A stretch of DNA of 64,000 bases from Euonymus europaeus (lineage: Eukaryota; Streptophyta; Magnoliopsida; Celastrales; Celastraceae), in contig OY756968.1 in assembly GCA_963580455.1 (NCBI GenBank), forward strand, positions 24,893,996 to 24,957,995, read 5' to 3'. Shown one piece after another: positions 34,781-47,217 of the stretch (its first letter is position 1; each line of letters opens with the position of its first letter). The notes under the pieces were generated by a model. That model did not search any database, was not told the DNA's origin, and saw only the letters and a program-made list of their open reading frames with translations. The position numbers and the translations under genes were made by a program.

Positions 34781-37700
34781 TTTCAACTAGTTAGCCGCGA
34801 AATGTGGTTTCTTTACGTAAACGGTTTTATGAATATTCGTTGACTCCGAGTTCTGAATTCGGTGATTTTTAGCTTGATTTCACACTACTTTTCGAGCTCT
34901 ACAATCCTGGCATTTCGGATTTTGATTTCAGAACTCGTGGCTAATAGGTCTCATTTCACGTAGTTAGCCGCGAAATGTGGTTTCTTTACGTAAACGGTTT
35001 TATGAATATTCGTTGACTCCGAGTTCTGAATTCGGTGATTTTTAGCTTGATTTCACACTAATTTTCGAGCTCTACAATCCTGGCCTTTCGGATTTTGATT
35101 TCAGAACTCGTGGCTAGTTGGTCTTGTTTCACCTAGTTAGCCGCGAAATGTGGTTTCTTTACGTAAACGGTTTTATGAATATCCGTTGACTCCGAGTTCT
35201 GAATTCGGTGATTTTTAGCTTGATTTCACACTACTTTTCGAGCTCTACAATCCTGGCGTTTCGGATTTTGATTTCAGAACTCGTGGCTAGTAGGTCTCGT
35301 TTCACCTAGTTAGCCGCGAAATGTGGTTTCTTTACGTAAACGGTTTTATGAATATTCGTTGACTCCGAGTTCTGAATTCGGTGATTTTTAGCTTGATTTC
35401 ACACTACTTTTCGAGCTCTACAATCCTGGTGTTTCGGATTTTTATTTCAGAACTCGTGGCCTGTAGGTCTCGTTTCACCTAGTTAGCCGCGAAATGTGGT
35501 TTCTTTACGTAAACGGTTTTATGAATATCTGTTGACTCCGAGTTCTGAATTCGGTGATTTTTAGCTTGATTTCACACTATTTTTCGAGCTCTACAATCCT
35601 GGCATTTCGGATTTTGATTTCAGAACTCGTGGCTAGAAGGTCTTGTTTCACCTAGTTAGCCCGAAATGTGGTTTCTTTACGTAAACGGTTTTATGAATAT
35701 TCGTTGACTCCGAGTTCTGAATTCGGTGATTTTTAGCTTGATTTCACACTACTTTTCAAGCTCTACAATCCTGGTGTTTCGGATTTTGATTTCATAACTC
35801 GTGGCTAGTAGGTCTCGTTTCACCTAGTTAGCCGCGAAATGTGGTTTCTTTACGTAAACGGTTTTATGAATATCCGTTGACTCCGAGTTCTGAATTCGGT
35901 GATTTTTAGCTTGATTTCACACTACATTTCGAGCTCTACAATCCTGGCGTTTCGGATTTTGATTTCAGAACTCGTGGCTTGTAGGTTTTGTTTCACCTAG
36001 TTAGCCGCGAAATGTGGTTTCTTTATGTAAACGGTTTTATGAATATCCGTTGACTCCGTGTTCTGAATTCGGTGATTTTTAGATTGATTTCACACTAATT
36101 TTCGAACTCTACAATCCTGGAGTTTCGGATTTTGATTTCAGAATTTGTGGCTAGTAGGTCTCGTTTCACCTAGTTAGCCGCGAAATGTGGTTTCTTTATG
36201 TAAACGTTTTTATGAATATCCGTTGACTCCGAGTTCTGAATTCGGTGATTTTTAGCTTGATTTCACACTAATTTTCGAGCTCTACAATCCTGGTGTTTCG
36301 GATTTTGATTTCAGAACTCGTGGCTAGAAGGTCTCGTTTCACCTAGTTAGCCGCGAAATGTGGTTTCTTTACGTAAACAGTTTTATGAATATTCGTTGAC
36401 TCCGAGTTCTGAATTCGGTGATTTTTAGCTTGATTTCACACTACTTTTCGAGCTCTACAATCCTGACATTTCGGATTTTGATTTCAGAACTCGTGGCTAA
36501 TAGGTCTCGTTTCACGTAGTTAGCCGCGAAATGTGGTTTCTTTCCGTAAATGGTTTTATGAATATTCGTTGACTCCGAGTTCTGAATTCGGTGATTTTTA
36601 GCTTGATTTCACACTAATTTTCGAGCTCTACAATCCTGGCCTTTCGGATTTTGATTTCAGAACTCGTGGCTAGTTGGTCTTGTTTCACCTAGTTAGCCGC
36701 GAAATGTGGTTTCTTTACGTAAACGGTTTTATGAATATCCGTTGACTCCGAGTTCTGAATTCGGTGATTTTTAGCTTGATTTCACACTACTTTTCGAGCT
36801 CTACAATCCTGGCGTTTCGGATTTTGATTTCAGAACTCGTGGCTAGAAGGTCTCGTTTCACCTAGTTAGCCCGAAATGTGGTTTCTTTACGTAAACGGTT
36901 TTATGAATATTCGTTGACTCCGAGTTCTGAATTCGGTGATTTTTAGCTTGATTTCACACTACTTTTCAAGCTCTACAATCCTGGCATTTCTGATTTTTAT
37001 TTCAGAACTCGTGGCTAGTAGGTCTCGTTTCACCTAGTTAGCCGCGAAATGTGGTTTCTTTACGTAAACGGTTTTATGAATATCTGTTGACTCCGAGTTC
37101 TGAATTCGGTGATTTTTAGCTTGATTTCACACTACTTTTCGAGCTCTACAATCCTGGTGTTTCGGATTTTGATTTCAGAACTCGTGGCTAGTAGGTCTCG
37201 TTTCACCTAGTTAGCCGCGAAATGTGGTTTCTTTACGTAAACGGTTTTATGAATATCCGTTGACTCCGAGTTCTGAATTCGGTGATTTTTAGATTGATTT
37301 CACACTACTTTTCGAGCTCTACAATCCTCGCATTTCGGATTTTGATTTCAGAACTCGTGGCTAGTAGGTCTCGTTTCACCTAGTTAGCCGCGAAATGTGG
37401 TTTCTTTACGTAAACGGTTTTATGAATATCCGTTGACTCCGAGTTCTGAATTCGGTGATTTTTAGATTGATTTCACACTAATTTTCGAGCTCTACAATCC
37501 TGGGGTTACTGATTTTGATTTCAGAACTCGTGGCTAGTAGGTCTCGTTTCACCTAGTTAGCCGCGAAATGTGGTTTCTTTACGTAAACGGTTTTATGAAT
37601 ATCCGTTGACTCCGTGTTCTGAATTCTGTGATTTTTAGCTTGATTTCGCACTACTTTTCGAGCTCTACAATCCCGACATTTCGGATTTTGATTTCAGAAT

Positions 37701-38040
37701 TCGTGGCTAATAGGTCTCGTTTCACCTAGTTAGCCGCGAAATGTGGTTTCTTTACGTAAACGGTTTTATGAATATCTATTGACTCCGAGTTCTGAATTCG
37801 GTGATTTTTAGCTTGATTTCACACCACTTTTCGAGCTCTACAATCCTCGTGTTTCGGATTTTGATTTCAGAACTCGTGGCTAGTAGGTCTCCTTTCACCT
37901 AGTTAGCCGCGAAATGTGGTTTCTTTACGTAAACGGTTTTATGAATATTCGTTGACTCCGAGTTCTGAATTCGGTGATTTTTAGCTTGATTTCACACTAC
38001 TTTTCGAGCTCTACAATCCTGGCATTTCGGATTTTTATTT
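34781..38040 (+). repeat. zone G: weakly ordered monomers with a 7-mer step
   Basis: This stretch mixes monomer types known from zones D and F. The clearest local repeat is the GTTAGCCCGAAATG deletion monomer near 35,660 and 36,870, which is 1,210 apart (7 monomers less one deleted base). TTTCAACTAG at 34,781 matches 32,878, 11 monomers upstream, showing continuity with zone F. No longer higher-order unit is evident. Confidence 0.65.
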
Positions 38041-38741
38041 CAGAACTCGTGGCTAGTAGGTCTCGCTTCACCTAGTTAGCCGCGAAATGTGGTTTCTTTA
38101 CGTAAACGGTTTTATGAATATCCGTTGACTCCAAATTCTGAATTCGGTGATTTTTAGCTTGATTTCACACTACTTTTCGAGCTCTACAATCCTGGCATTT
38201 CGGATTTTGATTTCAGAACTCGTGGCTAGAAGGTCTCGTTTCACCTAGTTAGCCGCGAAATGTGGTTTCTTTACGTAAACGGTCTTATGAATATCTGTTG
38301 ACTTCGAGTTCTGAATTCGGTGATTATTAGCTTGATTTCACACTACTTTACGAGCTCTACAATCCTGACATTTCAGATTTTGATTTCAGAACTCGTGGCT
38401 AATAGGTCTCGTTTCACCTAGTTAGCCGCGAAATTTGGTTTCTTTACGTAAACGGTTTTATGAATATCTGTTGACTCCGAGTCCTGAATTCGGTGATTTT
38501 TAGCTTGATTTCACACTACTTTTCGAGCTCTACAATCCTGGCACTTCGGATTTTGATTTCAGAACTCGTGTCTAGAAGGTCTCGTTTCACCTAGTTAGCC
38601 GCGAAATGTGGTTTCTTTACGTAAACGGTTTTATGAATATTCGTTGACTCCGAGTTCTGAATTCGGTGATTTTTAGCTTGATTTCACACTACTTTTCGAG
38701 CTCTACAATCCTGGTGTTTCGGATTTTGATTTCAGAACTCG
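35660..38741 (+). other. three 172 bp monomers in zones G and H
   Basis: GTTAGCCCGAAATG, missing one base of CCGCG, occurs near 35,660 and 36,870 and is one event duplicated by a 7-monomer step. GAACTCGGGCTTG near 38,741 has lost the T that normally starts the next monomer (CTCGTGGC). The corresponding unit at about 39,950 keeps the T, so this loss came after the zone H duplication. Confidence 0.85.
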
Positions 38742-41700
38742 GGCTTGTAGGTCTTGTTTCACCTAGTTAGCCGCGAAATGTGGTTTCTTTACGTAAACGG
38801 TTTTATGAATATCCGTTGACTCCGAGTTCTGAATTCGGTGATTTTTAGCTTGATTTCACACTACTTTTCCAGCTCTACAATCCTGGTGTTTCAGATTTTG
38901 ATTTCAGAACTCGTGGCTAGTAGGTCTCGTTTCACCTAGTTTGCCGCCAAATGTGGTTTCTTTACGTAAACGGTTTTATGAATATCCGTTGACTCCGAGT
39001 TCTGAATTCGGTGATTTTTAGCTTGATTTCACACTACTTTTCGAGCTCTACAATCCTGGTGTTTCGGATTTTTATTTCAGAACTCGTGGCTAGTAGGTCT
39101 CGTTTCACCTAGTTAGCCGCGAAATGTGGTTTCTTTACGTAAACGGTTTTATGAATATCCGTTGCCTCCAAGTTCTGAATTCGGTGATTTTTAGCTTGAT
39201 TTCACACTACTTTTCGAGCTCTACAATCCTGGCATTTCGGATTTTGATTTCAGAACTCGTGGCTAGTAGGTCTCGCTTCACCTAGTTAGCCGCGAAATGT
39301 GGTTTCTTTACGTAAACGGTTTTATGAATATCCGTTGACTCCAAATTCTGAATTCGGTGATTTTTAGCTTGATTTCACACTACTTTTCGAGCTCTACAAT
39401 CCTGGCATTTCGGATTTTGATTTCAGAACTCGTGGCTAGAAGGTCTCGTTTCACCTAGTTAGCCGCGAAATGTGGTTTCTTTACGTAAACGGTCTTATGA
39501 ATATCCGTTGACTTCGAGTTCTGAATTCGGTGATTATTAGCTTGATTTCACACTACTTTTCGAGCTCTACAATCCTGACATTTCAGATTTTGATTTCAGA
39601 ACTCGTGGCTAATAGGTCTCGTTTCACCTAGTTAGCCGCGAAATTTGGTTTCTTTACGTAAACGGTTTTATGAATATCTGTTGACTCCGAGTCCTGAATT
39701 CCGTGATTTTTAGCTTGATTTCACACTACTTTTCGAGCTCTACAATCCTGGCACTTCGGATTTTGATTTCAGAACTCGTGTCTAGAAGGTCTCGTTTCAC
39801 CTAGTTAGCCGCGAAATGTGGTTTCTTTACGTAAACGGTTTTATGAATATTCGTTGACTCCGAGTTCTGAATTCGGTGATTTTTAGCTTGATTTCACACT
39901 ACTTTTCGAGCTCTAAAATCCTGGTGTTTCGGATTTTGATTTCAGAACTCGTGGCTTGTAGGTCTTGTTTCACCTAGTTAGCCGCGAAATGTGGTTTCTT
40001 TACGTAAACGGTTTTATGAATATCCGTTGACTCCGAGTTCTGAATTCGGTGATTTTTAGCTTGATTTCACACTACTTTTCCAGCTCTACAATCCTGGTGT
40101 TTCGGATTTTGATTTCAGAACTCGTGGCTAGTAGGTCTCGTTTCACCTAGTTTGCCGCCAAATGTGGTTTCTTTACGTAAACGGTTTTATGAATATCCGT
40201 TGACTCCGAGTTCTGAATTCGGTGATTTTTAGCTTGATTTCACACTACTTTTCGAGCTCTACAATCCTGGTGTTTCGGATTTTTATTTCAGAACTCGTGG
40301 CTAGTAGGTCTCGTTTCACCTAGTTAGCCGCGAAATGTGGTTTCTTTACGTAAACGGTTTTATGAATATCCGTTGACTCCAAGTTCTGAATTCGGTGATT
40401 TTTAGCTTGATTTCACACTACTTTTCGAGCTCTACAATCCTGGCATTTCGGATTTTGATTTCAGAAATCGTGGCTAGAAGGTCTCGTTTCACCTAGTTAG
40501 CCGCGAAATGTGGTTTCTTTACGTAAACGGTTTTATGAATATCCGTTGACTTCGAGTTCTGAATTCGGTGATTATTAGCTTGATTTCACACTACTTTTCG
40601 AGCTCTACAATCCTGACATTTCAGATTTTGATTTCAGAACTTGTGGCTAATAGGTCTCGTTTCACCTAGTTAGCCGCGAAATGTGGTTTCTTTACGTAAA
40701 CGGTTTTATGAATATCTGTTGACTCCGAGTCCTGAATTCGGTGATTTTTAGCTTGATTTCACACTACTTTTCGAGCTCTACAATCCTGGAACTTCGGATT
40801 TTGATTTCAGAACTCGTGTCTAGAAGGTCTCGTTTCACCTAGTTAGCCGCGAAATGTGGTTTCTTTACGTAAACGGTTTTATGAATATTCGTTGACTCCG
40901 AGTTCTGAATTCGGTGATTTTTAGCTTGATTTCACACTACTTTTCGAGCTCTACAATCCTGGTGTTTCGGATTTTTATTTCAGAACTCGTGGCTAGTCGG
41001 TCTCGTTTCACCTAGTTAGCCGCAAAATGTGGTTTCTTTAGGTAAACGGTTTTATGAATATCTGTTGACTCCGAGTTCTGAATTCGGTGATTTTTAGCTT
41101 GATTTCACACTACTTTTCGAGCTCTACAATCCTGGTGTTTCGGATTTTTATTTCAGAACTCGTGGCTAGTAGGTCTCGTTTCACCTAGTTAGCCGCAAAA
41201 TGTGGTTTCTTTAGGTAAACGGTTTTATGAATATCTGTTGACTCCGAGTTCTGAATTCGGTGATTTTTAGCTTGATTTCACACTACTTTTCGAGCTCTAC
41301 AATCCTGGTGTTTCGGATTTTTATTTCAGAACTCGTGGCTAGTAGGTCTCGTTTCACCTAGTTAGCCGCGAAATGTGGTTTCTTTACGTAAACAGTTTTA
41401 TGAATATCCGTTGACTCCGAGTTCTGAATTCGGTGATTTTTAGCTTGATTTCACACTACTTTTCCAGCTCTACAATCCTGGTGTTTCGGATTTTGATTTC
41501 AGAACTCGTGGCTAGTAGGTCTCGTTTCACCTAGTTTGCCGCCAAATGTGGTTTCTTTACGTAAACGGTTTTATGAATATCCGTTGACTCCGAGTTCTGA
41601 ATTCGGTGATTTTTAGCTTGATTTCACACTACTTTTCGAGCTCTACAATCCTGGTGTTTCGGATTTTTATTTCAGAACTCGTGGCTAGTAGGTCTCGTTT

Positions 41701-44700
41701 CACCTAGTTAGCCTCGAAATGTGGTTTCTTTACGTAAACGGTTTTATGAATATCCGTTGACTCCAAGTTCTGAATTCGGTGATTTTTAGCTTGATTTCAC
41801 ACTACTTTTCGAGCTCTACAATCCTGGAATTTCGGATTTTGATTTCAGAACTCGTGGCTAGTAGGTCTCGCTTCACCTAGTTAGCCGCGAAATGTGGTTT
41901 CTTTACGTAAACGGTTTTATGAATATCCGTTGACTCCAAATTCTGAATTCGGTGATTTTTAGCTTGATTTCACACTACTTTTCGAGCTCTACAATCCTGG
42001 CATTTCGGATTTTGATTTCAGAACTCGTGGCTAGAAGGTCTCGTTTCACCTAGTTAGCCGCGAAATGTGGTTTCTTTACGTAAACGGTCTTATGAATATC
42101 CGTTGACTTCGAGTTCTGAATTCGGTGATTATTAGCTTGATTTCACACTACTTTTCGAGCTCTACAATCCTGACATTTCAGATTTTGATTTCAGAACTCG
42201 TGGCTAATAGGTCTCGTTTCACCTAGTTAGCCGCGAAATTTGGTTTCTTTACGTAAACGGTTTTATGAATATCTGTTGACTCCGAGTCCTGAATTCGGTG
42301 ATTTTTAGCTTGATTTCACACTACTTTTCGAGCTCTACAATCCTGGCACTTCGGATTTTGATTTCAGAACTCGTGTCTAGAAGGTCTCGTTTCACCTAGT
42401 TAGCCGCGAAATGTGGTTTCTTTACGTAAACGGTTTTATGAATATTCGTTGACTCCGAGTTCTGAATTCGGTGATTTTTAGCTTGATTTCACACTACTTT
42501 TCGAGCTCTACAATCCTGGTGTTTCGGATTTTGATTTCAGAACTCGTGGCTTGTAGGTCTTGTTTCACCTAGTTAGCCGCGAAATGTGGTTTCTTTACGT
42601 AAACGGTTTTATGAATATCCGTTGACTCCGAGTTCTGAATTCGGTGATTTTTAGCTTGATTTCACACTACTTTTCCAGCTCTACAATCCTGGTGTTTCGG
42701 ATTTTGATTTCAGAACTCGTGGCTAGTAGGTCTCGTTTCACCTAGTTTGCCGCCAAATGTGGTTTCTTTACGTAAACGGTTTTATGAATATCCGTTGACT
42801 CCGAGTTCTGAATTCGGTGATTTTTAGCTTGATTTCACACTACTTTTCGAGCTCTACAATCCTGGTGTTTCGGATTTTTATTTCAGAACTCGTGGCTAGT
42901 TGGTCTCGTTTCACCTAGTTAGCCGCGAAATGTGGTTTCTTTACGTAAACGGTTTTATGAATATCCGTTGACTCCAAGTTCTGAATTCGGTGATTTTTAG
43001 CTTGATTTCACACTACTTTTCGAGCTCTACAATCCTGGCATTTCGGATTTTGATTTCAGAACTCGTGGCTAGAAGGTCTCGTTTCACCTAGTTAGCCGCG
43101 AAATGTGGTTTCTTTACGTAAACGGTTTTATGAATATTCGTTGACTCCGAGTTCTGAATTCGGTGATTTTTAGCTTGATTTCACACTACTTTTCGAGCTC
43201 TACAATCCTGGTGTTTCGGATTTTTATTTCAGAACTCGTGGCTAGTAGGTCTCGTTTCACCTAGTTAGCCGCAAAATGTGGTTTCTTTAGGTAAACGGTT
43301 TTATGAATATCTGTTGACTCCGAGTTCTGAATTCGGTGATTTTTAGCTTGATTTCACACTACTTTTCGAGCTCTACAATCCTGGTGTTTCGGATTTTTAT
43401 TTCAGAACTCGTGGCTAGTAGGTCTCGTTTCACCTAGTTAGCCGCGAAATGTGGTTTCTTTACGTAAACAGTTTTATGAATATCCGTTGACTCCGAGTTC
43501 TGAATTCGGTGATTTTTAGCTTGATTTCACACTACTTTTCCAGCTCTACAATCCTGGTGTTTCGGATTTTGATTTCAGAACTCGTGGCTAGTAGGTCTCG
43601 TTTCACCTAGTTTGCCGCCAAATGTGGTTTCTTTACGTAAACGGTTTTATGAATATCCGTTGACTCCGAGTTCTGAATTCGGTGATTTTTAGCTTGATTT
43701 CACACTACTTTTCGAGCTCTACAATCCTGGTGTTTCGGATTTTTATTTCAGAACTCGTGGCTAGTAGGTCTCGTTTCACCTAGTTAGCCTCGAAATGTGG
43801 TTTCTTTACGTAAACGGTTTTATGAATATCCGTTGACTCCAAGTTCTGAATTCGGTGATTTTTAGCTTGATTTCACACTACTTTTCGAGCTCTACAATCC
43901 TGGCATTTCGGATTTTGATTTCAGAACTCGTGGCTAGTAGGTCTCGCTTCACCTAGTTAGCCGCGAAATGTGGTTTCTTTACGTAAACGGTTTTATGAAT
44001 ATCCGTTGACTCCAAATTCTGAATTCGGTGATTTTTAGCTTGATTTCACACTACTTTTCGAGCTCTACAATCCTGGCATTTCGGATTTTGATTTCAGAAC
44101 TCGTGGCTAGAAGGTCTCGTTTCACCTAGTTAGCCGCGAAATGTGGTTTCTTTACGTAAACGGTCTTATGAATATCCGTTGACTTCGAGTTCTGAATTCG
44201 GTGATTATTAGCTTGATTTCACACTACTTTTCGAGCTCTACAATCCTGACATTTCAGATTTTGATTTCAGAACTCGTGGCTAATAGGTCTCGTTTCACCT
44301 AGTTAGCCGCGAAATTTGGTTTCTTTACGTAAACGGTTTTATGAATATCTGTTGACTCCGAGTCCTGAATTCGGTGATTTTTAGCTTGATTTCACACTAC
44401 TTTTCGAGCTCTACAATCCTGGCACTTCGGATTTTGATTTCAGAACTCGTGTCTAGAAGGTCTCGTTTCACCTAGTTAGCCGCGAAATGTGGTTTCTTTA
44501 CGTAAACGGTTTTATGAATATTCGTTGACTCCGAGTTCTGAATTCGGTGATTTTTAGCTTGATTTCACACTACTTTTCGAGCTCTACAATCCTGGTGTTT
44601 CGGATTTTGATTTCAGAACTCGTGGCTTGTAGGTCTCGTTTCACCTAGTTAGCCGCGAAATGTGGTTTCTTTACGTAAACGGTTTTATGAATATCTGTTG

Positions 44701-45300
44701 ACTCCGAGTCCTGAATTCGGTGATTTTTAGCTTGATTTCACACTACTTTTCGAGCTCTACAATCCTGGCACTTCGGATTTTGATTTCAGAACTCGTGTCT
44801 AGAAGGTCTCGTTTCACCTAGTTAGCCGCGAAATGTGGTTTCTTTACGTAAACGGTTTTATGAATATTCGTTGACTCCGAGTTCTGAATTCGGTGATTTT
44901 TAGCTTGATTTCACACTACTTTTCGAGCTCTACAATCCTGGTGTTTCGGATTTTTATTTCAGAACTCGTGGCTAGTAGGTCTCGTTTCACCTAGTTAGCC
45001 GCAAAATGTGGTTTCTTTAGGTAAACGGTTTTATGAATATCTGTTGACTCCGAGTTCTGAATTCGGTGATTTTTAGCTTGATTTCACACTACTTTTCGAG
45101 CTCTACAATCCTGGTGTTTCGGATTTTGATTTCAGAACTCGTGGCTAGTAGGTCTCGTTTCACCTAGTTAGCCGCGAAATGTGGTTTCTTTACGTAAACG
45201 GTTTTATGAATATCCGTTGACTCCGAGTTCTGAATTCGGTGATTTTTAGCTTGATTTCACTCTACTTTTTAAGCTGTACAATCCTGGCATTACTGATTTT
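38041..45300 (+). repeat. zone H: related monomer series at 7-, 15- and 12-mer offsets
   Basis: The monomer pair with TCTCGCTTCACC and then CTCCAAATTCTG occurs four times. TCTCGCTTCA is at 38,061, 39,271, 41,866 and 43,942, and CCAAATTCTG at 38,131, 39,341, 41,936 and 44,012. The offsets are 1,210, 2,595 and 2,076. The GTGTCTAGAAGG monomer occurs six times (38,571, 39,781, 40,819, 42,376, 44,452, 44,798). TTTTCCAGCTC and GATTATTAGC are nearly private to this zone. One copy has lost a base (ACTCGGGCTTG at 38,741). Confidence 0.82.
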
Positions 45301-47217
45301 GATTTCAGAACTCGTGGCTAGTAGGTCTCGTTTCACCTAGTTAGCCGCGAAATGTGGTTTCTTTACGTAAACGGTTTTATGAATATCCGTTGACTCCGAG
45401 TTCTGAATTCGGTGATTTTTAGCTTGATTTCACTCTACTTTTTGAGCTCTACAATCCTGGCGTTACTGATTTTGATTTCAGAACTCGTGGCTAGTAGGTC
45501 TCGTTTCACCTAGTTAGCCGCAAAATGTGGTTTCTTTACGTAAACGGTTTTATGAATATCCGTTGACTCCGAGTTCTGAATTCTGTGATTTTTAGCTTGA
45601 TTTCACACTAATTTTCGAGCTCTACAATCCTGACATTTCGCATTTTGATTTCAGCACTCGTGGCTAATAGGTCTCGTTTCACGTAGTTAGCCGCGAAATG
45701 TGGTTTCTTTACGTAAACGGTTTTATGAATATTCGTTGACTCCGAGTTCTGAATTCGGTGATTTTTAGCTTGATTTCACACTAATTTTCGAGCTCTACAA
45801 TCCTGGCCTTTCGGATTTTGATTTCAGAACTCGTGGCTAGTTGGTCTTGTTTCACCTAGTTAGCCGCAAAATGTGGTTTCTTTACGTAAACGGTTTTATG
45901 AATATCCGTTGACTCCGAGTTCTGAATTCGGTGATTTTTTGCTTGATTTCACACTACTTTTCGAGCTCTACAATCCTGGCGTTTCGGATTTTGATTTCAG
46001 AACTCGTGGCTAGTAGGTCTCGTTTCACCTAGTTAGCCGCGAAATGTGGTTTCTTTATGTAAACGGTTTTATGAATATTCGTTGACTCCGTGTTCTAAAT
46101 TCAGTGATTTTTAGATTGATTTCACACTACTTTTCGAGCTCTACAATCCTGGAGTTTCGGATTTTGATTTCAGAATTCGTGGCTAGTAGGTCTCGTTTCA
46201 CCTAGTTAGCCGCGAAATGTGGTTTCTTTATGTAAACGTTTTTATGAATATCCGTTGACTCCGAGTTCTGAATTCGGTGATTTTAAGCTTGATTTCACAC
46301 TAATTTTTGAGCTCTACAATCCTGGTGTTTCGGATTTTTATTTCAGAACTCGTGGCTAGTAGGTCTCGTTTCACCTAGTTAGCCGCGAAATGTGGTTTCT
46401 TTACGTAAACGGTTTTATGAATATCCGTTGACTCCGAGTTCTGAATTCGGTGATTTTTAGCTTGATTTCACACTACTTTTCGAGTTCTACAATCAAGGCA
46501 TTTCGGATTTTGATTTCAGAATTCGTGGCTAGTAGGTCTCGTTTCACCTAGTTAGCCGCGAAATGTGGTTTCTTTATGTAAACGTTTTTATGAATATCCG
46601 TTGACTCCGAGTTCTGAATTCGGTGATTTTAAGCTTGATTTCACACTAATTTTTGAGCTCTACAATCCTGGTGTTTCGGATTTTGATTTCAGAACTCGTG
46701 GCTAGTAGGTCTCGTTTCACCTAGTTAGCCGCGAAATGTGGTTTCTTTACGTAAACGGTTTTATGAATATCCGTTGACTCCGAGTTCTGAATTCGGTGAT
46801 TTTTAGCTTGATTTCACACTACTTTTCGAGTTCTAAAATCAAGGCATTTCGGATTTTGATTTCAGAACTCGTGGCTAGTAGGTCTCGTTTCACCTAGTTA
46901 GCCGCGAAATATGGTTTCTTTACGTAAACGGTTTTATGAATATCCGTTGACTCCGAGTTCTGAATTCGGTGATTTTTAGCTTGATTTCACACTAATTTTC
47001 GAGCTCTACAATCCTGGCATTTCGGATTTTGATTTCAGAACTCGTGGCTTGTAGGTCTTGTTTCACCTAGTTAGCCGCGAAATGTGGTTTCTTTACGTAA
47101 ACGGTTTTATGAATATCCGTTGACTCCGAGTTCTGAATTCGGTGATTTTTAGCTTGATTTCACACTACTTTTCCAGCTCTACAATCCTGGTGTTTCGGAT
47201 TTTGATTTCAGAACTCG
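45301..47217 (+). repeat. zone I: transition with a local dimer duplication
   Basis: Monomers here resemble several zones and show no long unit. The clear local event is a two-monomer (346 bp) step: CGAGTTCTACAATCAAGGC at 46,481 and its near copy CGAGTTCTAAAATCAAGGC at 46,827, each preceded by a GATTTTAAGCTTG monomer. The AATCAAGG change, in place of AATCCTGG, is seen only in these two units. Confidence 0.65.
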